A DNA stretch of 64,000 nt from the NCBI GenBank assembly GCA_030549205.1, contig JAUKTV010000013.1, positions 1,116,001 through 1,180,000 of the forward strand, read 5' to 3'. Below, piece by piece: positions 43,408-55,739 of the stretch. Source of the stretch: Apiosordaria backusii. Its lineage: Eukaryota; Ascomycota; Sordariomycetes; Sordariales; Lasiosphaeriaceae. A program made the translations under genes and the position numbers. The notes under the pieces are model-generated. The model ran no database searches. It was not told where the DNA came from and was given only the letters and a program-made list of their open reading frames with translations. Each line of letters starts with the position of its first letter. Position 1 is the stretch's first letter.

Positions 43408-45141
43408 CGAGGTGGGGGGGGGCGAGTTGGGATGCCCAAAAAAGAAATGCCAGCTTAGGTCTACTGTTTTAACAAGATCAACGCCCCTGAGAGGGGGACG
43501 TGGTGGAGTTTCGTTCCAGAAAGCACAGGCCTATCTGTTCGGTCCCAATAAATCTCGAGGAAGTTGGGTGATGTGTTCGGGTGCGGACGGGAGGCAGGAA
43601 GGCGGGAGCTGGTGAGCTTTTAGGCACACGATGTGGTTGACAACAATATGCTCAGGCTGGAATGGTGAAGGAGAACAGAACCGAGATGATTGGATTGCGG
43701 CAAGTGAGAGGAAAGAAAGAGACCAATAAAGCGGGCTGTGTAACGGATAAGAAGTTGGGCCGGGGTGCTCAATCAGAGGCCATCATGACCTGGTGTGTCT
43801 GTTGCTCCTTGGGTTGGGTGCCGTGAGGTGCTGACGAATGGGGCGTGATCATCCAACAACCTTTTTGGGAGGGGTGCTTTCTGGAACCCGGATACATATA
43901 TGTCATCGAATCACGGCACTAGCGGCGGCATGAGACAGGATCAATAAGTACGCTACGTTGCGCTACTGCTGCCCAAACGTCCAACGTCCGCATGCCCGAG
44001 GGCGATCAGGCAAGCCGATACTCGATGAGGCTATCGTCCCAGGCACTCACTAGGGCAATTGCTATCTCCTCGGTATCAGAATGCGGCGCGGAGTACGGCA
44101 TCACGAGCACATTGTTGTAAATCGCCTCCTTCGCCCGGGGCAAAGAATAGCGGCAGCTAGCCGTCTGTAAGCAATGTCGTCCCACCCCGCGAACATCCAG
44201 AAGTAAGAACTCGGCCAAGGCTGGGTGCGTCAGGATGCTGTCACATTACTAGTAGGCGAATGTGACTTCTCACCACCTCTTCACACCAGAACTTGTGGTG
44301 GTTTTGCTGCCGGAGCTGAACCAAAGACCCAACAAGCCCAGAAACCGACTAATTCCCGGATGCGAGAGAACGACATGCAGCAAATAGTGTGTTTCTGATC
44401 CAGATTTTGAAAGGCTTGGAAGTCCCAAACGGCCTTGGAGTCTGCCAGAGGAAAGAGAAGAAGATGGTGGGTAGGGGAGACACGAGACACGAGCTTCAAA
44501 AGTGACGTCTTTGGTCCGTTAGACGATGGAGGGGGGCTTTTGAGGGGGCAGGGCTGGCCAATGACAAGACCCGGAAAAGGAAAAGGAGAAACTCAGCGAT
44601 GACGTCCAACTGCTTCAGTGGGACTCACTGGCGCTGTGGGGACCCTGGATGCAGGCTGCGCCACGGTGGCCAATCTCGTGGGAAAATGGTGACTAGGGCC
44701 ACAAACATGCGACCAGGATGCAAGACATCGCAACCCCCCGAAGGTCAAGCTTTCAGCATGGCGTTTCGAAACAGAGATATCGAAGTTTCAATCTGTCGAT
44801 TCCACTCACAAAAGTCCTTGGGTGTGGTGTTCTCATGTGAAAAATGCTTTCAAAGGCCATCTTCAAGATGCCCACTAAGGTACCTAAAATTGCTAGCGTC
44901 GCTTCGTTCGTCAGTCGCGTGGCCCTTCGCTGCGCTACGGGACGCTTCCTTCCTCACTCTCGCTCCTGGCAATTTTGACACGGGCACGAATTTCATGTGC
45001 GTATGTGGAGAGCAAACTCAATTGGGGTCAAGTGGGGAGTAAACGAAGCGACAATAACCTGTCCGGAGGCCAACAATCCCGTGTTCTGCTGAAGACTGTT
45101 TATTACAACTACAGCTAAACCTACACAACTAAATCTTCTCT
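43408..45141. other. Intergenic; Helitron 3' flank
   Basis: Upstream of the low-complexity gene and downstream (in minus orientation) of the Helitron helicase. No gene is called. An inverted repeat at 44886-44976 is listed separately. Confidence 0.45.
44886..44976. repeat. Hairpin-forming inverted repeat near Helitron 3' side
   Basis: AAAATTGCTAG (44886-44896) faces CTGGCAATTTT (44966-44976), an 11-bp stem with one mismatch. Inside, AGCGTC and GACGCT also pair, with GC-rich GCTTCG-type sequence between. In minus orientation a CTAG occurs at the inner edge. It could belong to the Helitron 3' terminus, but the following base is C, not the usual T, so this is only a candidate. Confidence 0.45.
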
Positions 45142-48100
45142 CTACACAGTAAAGCCATCGCTTGTATCGCTCGAGTCATCCTCCTCTTCCATGTCAGAGC
45201 TATCGGAGCTCATATACCCGCCTATGTTACTCGACCCAACCTCCTCTTCCTGTGGACCCAACCGCTGCAGCCTCCTTGTCTCGTAATCAGCTATCTTCAG
45301 TTGCATGCTCCGTATCGGATCTTCGCAATATATCCTACTCCGATCAAACGGCGACTCAAACATCAGGCCATCCAGTGTTTTGACCCTGGAAACAGCTACG
45401 TAGGACAGGCCGGACGCGAACTCTGGCTCGGAGATGTCACAAACCACCTTGTCGAGAGTGATGCCCTGTGACTTGTGCACCGTGATGGCGTAGCACACAA
45501 GCAGTGGGAACTGCTTGCGGAGGCCGGTGCCAGCCCCAAGAACAAACACGTGTTGGACCCTGAGGATTGGAACCACCGGCCTAGCCCCATCACGAAGCTC
45601 TTCCCCGCTAGGCAACAGGAACGGCGGCCCGGTGTAGTTGTCAAACGCTACCATGATAACCTGCGGTGGGTCGTTTTCTACGTTGGCTCCCTCCGCCCAC
45701 GAGATGTCGTATACGGTGCCCTGCGCACCGTTCACGAGGCCAACGTTGGCCCAGAGATTCCTCGTCAGCATAACCCGGCAACCAATACAAAGAGGCAATC
45801 GTTTGACCAGGTTGCCGGCGTCGGAGGACTTGACCCTGTCTGCGCCGGCGCCCTCGTGCGTCGCGTTCACCTGGACAACCGCCCTTCGCAGGCCCAGAAG
45901 GTGCCGATGGTTATACTCTTCAACCTGCGCCTTGACGGGAAAGATGCGGAGGGCGTTATCAAAAGCCTCCACCTCGGCCGGGGGTAGCTTGATCGCACAT
46001 CTCGAGGTGAGAAGCTCCCACGACGGAATGGACACCTTCGCCTGCCTCAGTTCCTGCAGGGCCTGCCGGAACAGAGCCTGGTCCTCACCCTGCTGGCGCT
46101 GGACCGTGGATAAGAACACCGACTTGTCGAACGAAAGGTATACGTTACGGCCGACAATCTCCATATCCCGCAAGTCACCCGCCGCAGAGTATAGCGGCTT
46201 GCTCATGACAGGGGGGAGCTGGAAGAAATCGCCTATGAGGATGACGCTGAGCCCACCGAGATACTGCTCGCGGCGCTCGGGGAAGATCTCACGGAGCCGC
46301 CGATCGATCCAGGCCAGATTTTTCCGCCCCAGCATGCTCTTCTCGTCGATGATGAGGTAGTGGATCGGCCTAAACTGTCGCTGCAGGGAGCTGAGGACCG
46401 TTGGGGTTTCCGAGAGCGGGCGGTAGTTGCCGTCCACCGGGAGCCGGAAGAGGGAATGGAGGGTCTGGCCCGTGATCTGGTTGCTGGCTACACCGGTAGG
46501 CGCCGCCCGGATGATTGGCGAGGGCTGGCCGCGCCTGGCTGCTTTGGCTTGCAGGCGAGAGGAGATCACCTTCACCATGTACGACTTGCCGGTCCCTCCG
46601 CCCCCGTCCACCTGGATCCGGAGCGGGGCTGGGTTCTGACCTCGGTTGGTTGCCCTGTAGTGTCCTAGAATGGCGTCGTACACCAGCCGCTGCTCGGTGT
46701 TAAGAGTGTCACAGGCCTCGCGCGGGAGCTGCTCGACGTTGTAATTGCCGGGAGAATCCCCCGGAGCTCGGTCCAATAGGTTCCGTCGTTAAACAGCTCG
46801 TGGGAATAAAGGCCGATGTGGCGGGTCCAGTCGTAGTTTACGTCGATGTCGCGGCGGCCGAGTAAATCTGCCTCCTCCTGGGGAAGCTCGAGGTCAGGTA
46901 CCATACGTGCCATCTCGTGCCAATCCTCAAGGGTGATATCAACCACATCACCGCCAGGCTCAAACAGCTCCTCGTCAGGCTCGGGTTCCTCCTCGTCCTC
47001 GACGCCATAATGGTCGTCGGGGTGGTCGTGATGAATGGCGCAGTGCCTGTAGGCGACCTCGTAGGTTTCAAACAGCAGGTTGTCGGCTCGTAAAAGATCC
47101 GTGGGTTGGCGGTGAGGATGGTTAAGCAGGAGCTTAATACGGCAGAAATTAGGCCACTGCTGGTGCGAGCGAACAGGCTTGTATCTGGGGTAGTAGTACA
47201 AAACCCTGGGCCGCGCAGGAGGTTGCCACACAGCCCATCTCGAAGGATCGCGGGCCTTGAAGTTCCAGTTCTCAAGGAAGTCAAAGTACGTCACCTCCTC
47301 CATGTGTGCCGGCCGGTTGAGGTATTTGTCGTAGACATTCGAGGATTCCTCGACTTCGCCGTCAGCAGTGATGTCGATGGGCCGGGCGTGTCGCTCGCGG
47401 GGCCGGCAGTCCACGCTCTGCACCACCCGGCTGTCGTCCTGGAGAGGAAGGCCCAGCAGGATGTGGCAGATCTCCTGCGCGGAGTAGTCCCTCTCACCCA
47501 CCAGCTTGTTCATCAGCTTGGATACGAACGAAAGCATGGGGTTGCGGTCGGAAACGTAAGGCATTATGCCGCGGGCGATCTGCGCGTACGTGTTGGTCTG
47601 GGCCTCCGACTTGCTGCAGTACTTTGCAGCGTAGTTGATCACAGCCTGTACGCCGGTGCAGGGCGAGCAGTCAGTGTTGGCGAGCCAGCAGAGCGAGATC
47701 ATCGGGTTGTACTGGTTCATGTGGGTGTCGTTTCTCTCGGCCTCGAAATGCCACCATTTCGTACCTGCTCTCCTAACAACACCCGCAGCTGGCCGCTCGG
47801 GGCGGGGAAAGAGGAACCGGCATGTTGGCTGCGGCGGGGGTTGCTCTGGCTCACCGGCCTCACCGGCTTCTGCTCGGGCTGCCGACTGTCTGGCCCGCTC
47901 CGCATCTCTCTTGGTTAGGCGGAGGCAGTATGTAGTGGAACAATGGTGCCGCTGGCATCGGTTTACAATACGGTTGAGCCACTCCCAGGTAATCTCGGTC
48001 TCGAGAGGGTCTACGGACAGGGGATTGCCCTCGTCCGCGCCCTGGTCCCGCTGTGGGTTCAGGGCTGTGATATGGTAACCCCAGACCGTCGCAAAGTTGT

Positions 48101-50506
48101 CTCGTGTATCTTTCGTCGACATGTCGGGATCCGGGCTCCCATTGAACCAATACAGCCCATGGGCGTGGCTGCTGCCGCGGCCTTGCCACTCGTAACGGTA
48201 CCAATAATCTTCCAGGTTGAACTTCTTCTCGAGCACAATCTTCCGGAACAGCTTGTTGCGAGAGTGGAAGTGCCAGGCTGCGATATGCGGGTTCTCACGC
48301 AGCAACTGACGTGACTTAGCCATACGCGCACGCTCGTCCAGAACCTTCCATTCTTCGTACTCGGGCATGTGCCGGTATAGGCTCTGCCAATGAAGGTCGG
48401 CTGGGCTCTGGGTGATGAAGGCAGCTGGGACGCCAAGGCAGTGGGCAAACGCCTCACACTCACGCCGCCGGCGATACCAAAAAGGACGGGTGCCCTTAAT
48501 CACACCCGCAAAACGCGAGATACGATTTAAGATCGCTTGAGCTTCTGGCTGTTCGGGGTCGGCCAGAGCTCGCTGGAGGTCCTCCTTGGTAAGCGGCGTG
48601 CGATGGTGCTTACTGACATAGAACTTGCTGTTGCTGCGTGCTTGCTGACGCATTAGCGTGTTCAAGGCAATAAAGCGAAAGCTGTGGTGCCTAGCGAACC
48701 GGCCATCCTCCCACTTTATGGCATGCTCAATATAATCCTGGTAGGATATATTGCGTTGCCTGGGCTCAACAAAATCCGCAACGCCCTGGGGAAATAAGGT
48801 GGGGCAGGCCAAAGAAAGCAGTGCGTACTTCTGGTTAAATTCATCCAAAGGCGTACGACGGATAGATGGCATGGGTAGCTGGTGTGCCGAGTGCGGGTCG
48901 GCGTGTCGTAGGGGGACCCGTTCGGTATCCTCAGCGACGGTGTTGTCGACACGGCCCTGGAGTTGATTAAGCTCAGTCTCCTGGATGAGCAGGTTGGGCA
49001 CTGCGGCTTCGTCGATAACCTCAGAATCTTCCAGCTCTGGCTCCTCGACCGGGTCAACATCAGGGCCAAAATCGGCAGGCAAACCCGAGGTCTCGTCAAC
49101 TTCATGGATGCTTAGCTGGTCGAAGACGTTGCCATCTTCGGGGAGCTGGGAAAGATTGTCGTGATTCAAAGTAAAGTCTCGGTAGCCTGGGTGGTTGAGG
49201 GAAAGAAACTTAAGCCAGGCCTCTACTGCGGCGCGGCGGACGCGGAATCGTCGGCGGAACTGCCGATCCATCCGGGCCACGTTCTCGGAACCACGAGGCC
49301 GAAGGATAACGACATCGAGGTCTTTGGGTAGCAAAGGGAGCTCACTATATACCTTGCCAACGTCACGCAAGAAGTGTACAACATGCCCACGATACTTATA
49401 CTGCTGCCCACGAACCTATGTTTTGTCAGTTACCAAACCCTTTGCTTCCATCCTCGTTACGTACTGTAAATACATTGACGCTGACGTGCACCCGCGCAAT
49501 AAACATCTCCTCCAACGGCTCAAGCCTGGGCAGATCATTAGGTACAGGGCCAAAATCCAGCTTGTTCGCAGCCGAAAAGAAAAAAGGCTCGTCCTGACGC
49601 TTCTTATCATCCTTATCGTGGCAACGCTTGCAGATCCTATCCCCTTTGAGCTCCATGTCGAACCACCGCTCTTTGCACCGTGGGCAGTATTGCATCTGCT
49701 CGGCAGCAAGTGCCCTGTCGAATTCTGCCTTGATGGCGAGGTCTTCCGCGGTTAGAGGCGACTCCTAATCGGCCCCTGTAAACTGAGGGGGAGGCTCGTC
49801 GAATTCGCGGGGAGCTGGTTGGGGGGAGGAGCGTCTGCGTGGTCGGCCGCGAGGAATTCGGTCAAGGCGCGGTCGTCCTCGGCGACGGCCACGAGCAGGT
49901 GTGGACGGTGAGGGTGGTGGCCGTCGCTGTGGAACTAGAGATCCCACGCGAGGCACTTCATCGTCAGCTTCCATCTCTTCCTCAGGCTCTCTCGGCTGAG
50001 CAGAGGGTGGGAGGTCGGTGGCGGGGTCCTGGATCTCTTGTTGCTGGCGAAGCAAGCCACTCATCGTCGGGGTCTGGGAAGGTTCTTCACCATGGCGACG
50101 CTCGAGGCGATGCCGTCGCTGGATGTACGAGATCTCGCTGCGAGCAGCAGCCATTTCGGGAGTATCCGTACTGACACGGCCGCCTTCGCGGTATCGCTGG
50201 GCAAGGACCGTATGGGTGAGATTCTGGCGAGGCGCAACCGCTGGATCTTGTCCGCCGGCTATCGCAGCTGCTCTGGAAATGCGTGCAGCCGACGCGGTTA
50301 CCTAGGAATAAGGTTAGTAAAGCAACGGAGGAAGATAGAACTGATAGACTCGCCTGTTGCCTCGTGCGATTACGGCAATCCGAGCAATTGACGACGATCC
50401 TTCGAGGGCCTCGTACCGACCAGAATTGGTCGCTGGGCTTCTCTACGCGGCAAAGATAGCAAACTTTGGAAGAAACCACCTCCGCCGCACCCGCCTCGTC
50501 CGCCAT
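45142..50506 (-). mobile_element. Helitron rolling-circle transposon, coding part
   Basis: The span holds a Rep/helicase gene running on the minus strand. The outer termini (5' TC, 3' CTRR) were not established, so coordinates cover only the coding part. Confidence 0.85.
45142..50506 (-). pseudogene. Helitron Rep/Pif1-type helicase, inactivated
   Basis: Starts at ATG 50506 (MADEAGAAEV). An N-terminal zinc-binding C-x2-C..C-x2-C region is followed by an intron 50353-50302 with a GC donor (GCGAGT), then a Pro/Arg-rich part. Another CPRC..RWF..C..C cluster precedes a 49-nt GTACGT intron at 49464-49416. The Helitron-like N domain and the HUH-type SSHAHGLYWF (48159-48167 encode HAH) come next, then INYAAKYCSK, the tyrosine region. 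The C-terminal SF1B helicase has VDGGGGTGKSYMV, LIIDEKSML and VHKSQGITLDKVV. Two lesions: an in-frame TAG at 49765-49767 (the frame continues ESPLTAEDLA) and a one-base loss in the C5 run 46758-46762 that separates Rep from helicase. Family knowledge: this enzyme nicks and transfers one strand for rolling-circle transposition. Confidence 0.88.
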
Positions 50507-52266
50507 GGATACTGAATAGGCCGGCCATAACGGGCAAACAATACCACAGAGGAAAGGAGCGTCGGTTAGAAATGACGGATAGTGAATGAAGGCGTTGGGG
50601 TGCGATTGAGGTCTGCGGTGCGATCGATTGTTGGATGAAGAATGGAGGAAATGGAAATTCGCGGTAGGAGAAATTTGAAGTGGGAGGAATTAAATTTGAC
50701 GCGGGGGGTCAAAGGCAAAGTGGGGCATTCTTGTGGAAGGCAGTGTGGGGCAAGGCGCGTAATCACGTGCAATGCGCGCAATCGCCCGGGCGCACCCAAA
50801 CACGATCTCAAACCGTATTCAAACGCCTGCATGTCAGCCATTTCGTGGACCTTCAGAAATCGGATTTCAGATCTAGATTTGCCATACAGTTACGCACAGA
50901 ATGGTACCGGTTGCATAAGTTTTGGAGGTGGTGCCGAATTGGACCCACTCTCCGGTAGCCCCCGACCAATCTCTCTTGAGCGATAAGACTCTTATCAATT
51001 TTGTATGCGATTTTTTGGAAGTTTGGCAGGAATATTGTCCTCCGGACAGGATGACACTCAAATGATGACCGAGACGGGGCCCATTCTGGCAACGCCGAAC
51101 CGTTGGAACTTGGGCTGTGCTGCCGAGCATGGAGCTCCATCCTCGCAAACCAGTCACGATGGACAAGAACAGCCAGACCGAAGACCGAGAGGGCCCGAAT
51201 CCTCCCCGCATTCTACTGACCATTCGGGAGTGAGGCTGTGGAAGAAGGCGGCTATTCGGCTTTTTGAAGATTGCATCTCTCCAGGACATCGATCACTTTC
51301 ACCGTCAGCCAGTTCCTCAAGGCGTAAACAGTGTATGGGCGCCAGTGAGCTCGCCCCGGAGTAACATGAGGTCGTCCGAAAACCTGCTGTGATCAGGGCG
51401 AGGAGATGCTTACCTGCACGAATCAACGATGTCGGTCGCTGATTCTGGGTTAGCTCAACTCGGATGTCCATCACTACAGTTGCAAAACGTGTTCGCCATC
51501 TATAGACCGACCTAAGGCAGAGCGGACGAGACGGGTTTGTGACTGGTCACTTGTCAATCTTTTACTCTGTCATAGGGGACCTCGGATTGGGCAGGCGTGA
51601 AACCACGTTGACGAACAACTCGAGCTTTGGGGCAAATCAAGACCTCTCACGACTGGAGGGTAGTTGCAGCGACATCCGTTAAGCTACCGTACCTCTGAAC
51701 TGGGTTCCAATGTGGGCGACTGTCGTGGCAGCATGGGACGTGGCGAATGCCTCGATAAAAACAGTCTTTTTAATGCTGTACATATATATTGGCGGGCAGA
51801 TATGCTTCCGCGGATTCCACATTGGTCGATGAGACTCCGGTGATATGCAGCGTGGTGAGGCTGAGAATGCCGTTACGTTTGTGACCAGATGAGGCATCGC
51901 TTTTCGCCCCTTTTCAGCATTGTATGTTACAGGGTCCTACAATGAGGGCAAGGAATCGCAGGAAAAGGCCTCCTTCAACAAAAGTGAGCAGCCAGGCACT
52001 CAGCATGTCAATCCAAACCATACGGCGAGAGCATGCCTCACATTTACTGCCTACCCCGGACACCATATCGGCATGCTGAGACTTGATTACTCCTCGGCGG
52101 CATTTTTGTACGCTCTTCACTCAGTCCTAACAATAAGATCTTCTGACCGAGGTCATCAATCACACATCAGTTGCCGTGGTATACAATAAACCAAGACTAT
52201 GCCAAACCTTGAGTCTACACAACCAATCATTAACATTTGGGTATCTGAACTTGCTCTCACTTCTAA
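50507..52266. other. Intergenic; Helitron 5' flank and UTP8 3' flank
   Basis: Must contain the Helitron 5' end, which was not pinned down. Short frames only; no host gene recognised. Confidence 0.45.
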
Positions 52267-55051
52267 TTACTTGGCTTCTTGGACAACAGTTTCGCGCGAG
52301 CCCCTCACGCCCAACAATAGTTCCTCCGGTATCCGCTGCACCGAGTAGATGGCCCTCCTCCGGCTGATAGCCTGACCAATGTCTCGGCTGCTGCGCTGGA
52401 CAATTTCTCCTCCCGATCTGATCCTTTCCGTAGAAATCTTGGCATCCGTCTTGAGCCCGAGTGGAAGCTGTTCCGTGAATTGCACTGTTGTTGGCATTCC
52501 CTTGCTAGCTTCCAAGAGTGCCCGGCGGGCCTTCTTTGCGTAACTGGTGGCCTCAGCCAACATGCTCTGCAAGTGGATAGAATCGCTAATGCCCTGCAGG
52601 GCTGAGCTTATCTCAAGGTTGAACCGCGCAAAGTAGTCGGCTGCATCCTCATGGCTGGCTGAGTTGGCGAGTACACTGTCAAACGCCATCCAACCGCCCA
52701 GGCCAACGGCGTCGATACACCTCGTCATAAGATCCGCGATGAGCTGCAAGCTGCCATCTGGGGGCGCTTCAATGTCCTCCAGATAGTCCGATGTCCATCC
52801 ATCCTTGATGAGCTCGGCTCGTAAAACATTCAGGAGGCCGATGATTTGCTCCGGCTTGAAGAGACGCCGGAGGCTTTGAACTGTGCTCACTGCTGGACAA
52901 GCAGCCAACTTGCTAAACGCCACACCAAGTCCTCGGAAACGGTGCCCGCTCAGGTGCACTTCCGTAATCTGTAGTTCTTCTTCGGCCTTGTCGAGTTCCA
53001 TCTTGATAGCATCGTTCTCCTCGTCGGCACCTTCCTCGACCACATCCTTCAGTAGTTTTTGGCCGAGGTTGGAGGGGGACTCAAACAAGTCCAGACTGTG
53101 GAGAAGCAACTTGACGGCCGAGACAAGCTCTCTTGACCCAAGCTGGGTTCCAGACAGGTACCCAAGAAGTAGCTCCATTGTAGGGTCGATTTGAGCAAGG
53201 AGAGGAGGCAGCTCCTCTCCGATGATATCGTCAACATTGTCCAGTTCGCGTGTCTCATCCTTGAACGTCGATTTCATATTGGAAGTTGACAAGTGGCCAG
53301 CATCCACCAGATAATTGAGAACGTTGCTCGCGGCAAGCGGGCAAGTTAACCTTGGGACCTCTGAGTCGGCAACTGGCTGATTCCAAGCAAAGACTTTGTT
53401 GATCGCATAGAATATCCAGCGTCTGTCAACATGGGCATACTCGGCTCTGGAAGATGGCCAGGTCCATTCTGGCAGCTGGGCATTAGCGACAACGCCGTTT
53501 GTAGCATTCGATGCACTGTCCTGAACTTCAGTCGGCTTGATCTGGACCTTGAAAGTGCTGGCCAGCAACTCCTCCCAGGCGCGTATATCATCTGCGACAA
53601 GAAGCTCGTCCGCTTTTGCCACACCCTTCTGCCATTCGGCCGACGAATCATCAGACAGAACACCCGGAAGAGCTTCGCCAAGAACCGCAGAAGGATGGTG
53701 CTCCCCACGAATCCGTTTTGGCTCGGATTGCTCGCGCGGTATGCCGCGACGAATCGCATCGGTTAGTAGCCCTTCTGCGCGGCGTTTCGTGTTCCGGTTC
53801 TTGGGCGCCTCAATCTGTACAGCAACTAGGCTTGTTCCACGCAAGCCAACGGCTACTTCACGGGTCCCAAAGTAGGTAATGAGTTGGAATTCACCTTCGG
53901 AGTCGACAGGGGCGGTTGCTTGGAGAGAACGATAGATGGGATTGTAGACAGACAATGACTCGGATGTGGCGGTCAGTACAGATGTCTTGGAGAGTCGAAG
54001 AAATGAGGTCATCCCAGGGATGCACAGCCTGTTTTCAAGGCGAGGGCTGCCGGCGCTAAATGTGTAACTCGAAAGCAAACTGTTCGCGAAGGTTTGCAGT
54101 GTGCCGGATCTCGCATCCAGTTGGTACTTGGTCGAGACCGGAGAGTTGGGGAGGCGCGCGACAAAGACCGACTGAGCTTTCTTCTCCGACGACAAAGCAA
54201 GGATATGCAGGTCTTGTTGTGTGGCTCCTTCAGGCGTTTTGGATGAGGTGATAATGAGGAGGATATCCGGATTGAACCCATCACGGCCCACGTTCTCTTG
54301 GAAAACACCAAATAACTCGTTTTTGCCTCCAAACATGCCATCGACAACATCAGCGGCAGAGGTGACCTGGACAAAGTCGACTTGAAGACGTGATTCGGAG
54401 GCTAGTCCTTGGGCAAGTACCGCAGGCGTCGACAACCACTTTTGGTCAAGTGTCTCTCCGTCCAACCCAACTATGGTGCCATCGGAAGCCACAGCAATAA
54501 TGTCATGGTTTGGGAGCTCATCGGTTGGTAGAGAGTGCTCAGCGGTCCGAGCCGAGCCGGCGCATAGATAGATAATGGGCGCCTCGCTGCCAGGGGTATG
54601 CGACAGGCTTGTCAAGGTTGTGGTTCCGGTTGCAGAAAGTTGCTCCTTGAACAATGTAATCTCCCTCCCCGCAGATGTGGAGGCGGAAACATAAGTGTAT
54701 CGAGAGGCGCTCTTTCCTGAAGATGGTCTCCATCTTAGAGAGTATGGAGGGCATGTGAAAACGGATTCTGTCGAGACATCGTGGGATGCGACCTGCTGGG
54801 AGGAGAGAATCTAGAGTCGACGTCAGCATACAGAATCACTGGAAGGCCGAGCACAAGCGTCTGACATCGTAAATACAAACAGCGACGCCGTCAATGGCTA
54901 CCGCAAGCTCAGATCGTTTCCTGCGTTTGAGCCCCTGCTTCTGTCCAAAAACCTCGCCTGCGACATGACGACCGGGGCCATGGGGGCCGCTAAAGGGTAA
55001 GGCTAGGGAGGTCAGCACGTAAGGTGTGTGTATTTGGAGTTTGGAAGCCAT
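52267..55051 (-). CDS. UTP8: U3 snoRNP / t-UTP component Utp8
   Basis: Two exons (55051-54866 and 54810-52267; 55-nt intron, GTCAGA donor, CTAG acceptor) give 909 residues. The N-terminus MASKLQIHTPYVLTSLALPF, then KRRKRSELAVAIDGVAVCIYD and LSSQQVASHDVSTE, opens a beta-propeller-like region. The C-terminal half is helical. The overall pattern matches fungal Utp8 as I recall it. Family knowledge: Utp8 belongs to the t-UTP/UTP-A subcomplex that loads on nascent pre-rRNA in the nucleolus for 18S maturation, and in yeast it also aids tRNA export. The gene is divergent from ELG1 across about 690 bp. The unusual GTCAGA donor is required for the frame. Confidence 0.85.
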
Positions 55052-55739
55052 TCTGGAGGGAGGGGTGGCTGCGTCGTCTCAGGTCGGTCGCAGTGTGTCG
55101 CTCAATGGGAGGCCATCGCCAGGCCGATGCGAAGCTCTGCCAAACAGAAAAAAAGGCACTGCTCCACTGTGAAAGTAATTGGGTCCATAAACGTTTTAGC
55201 GGGGCACTTCCGGACGCCCGGCCAATATTTGATCCAGGTCACGGCTGCGGGCTGCGCCCACAACGGCCACGCTGAGATCAGACCCACTTGATGATGTAAG
55301 TGGAGCCGCCATGTGCTAGCGCGACGCGGTTCACAGACGCCAGTCGCGTTCTCCAGGCTCTTGTGGTTAAAGTGGTAGTTGAAGTTCAGTGAGAAATCAA
55401 CCACCCCTTGATATCTTTTTCCAGCACGACTTTACGCAAAGGTTTTACATCGGAACACGACGTTAACAAGGGGCATCCATTGAACAGCAGAGATACATAC
55501 AACCCTCCAGGATCAGAAAGGTTAATTATTTTGGTGGCCTAAGCCGTGGCGCACTAAAGTTTGTGATCCTGGAGCATTATATATGCATCATCTTTCTCTG
55601 TCTTTCGCAGCATGATACCTCCCGACGGCTCTCCTGTGCCGGTTCTCCATACGCTTTGAGCGCCGCCGCTGTGGTATGTTCTCCTTCCAACCGCCGCAGA
55701 AACCGTATGCTGATCAGAAGATCAAGGAATTCCCTGACC
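55052..55739. promoter_or_regulatory. Divergent UTP8/ELG1 promoter region
   Basis: 688-bp head-to-head interval between two nuclear housekeeping genes. No specific site is called. Confidence 0.5.

Noticed and set aside
44599..45042. 147-codon plus frame beside the Helitron
   Set aside because: Overlaps the hairpin repeat and shows no recognisable motif.
49765..49800. An intron ending at GATTAG to bypass the Helitron stop
   Set aside because: No plausible GT donor upstream within a reasonable distance in the same frame.
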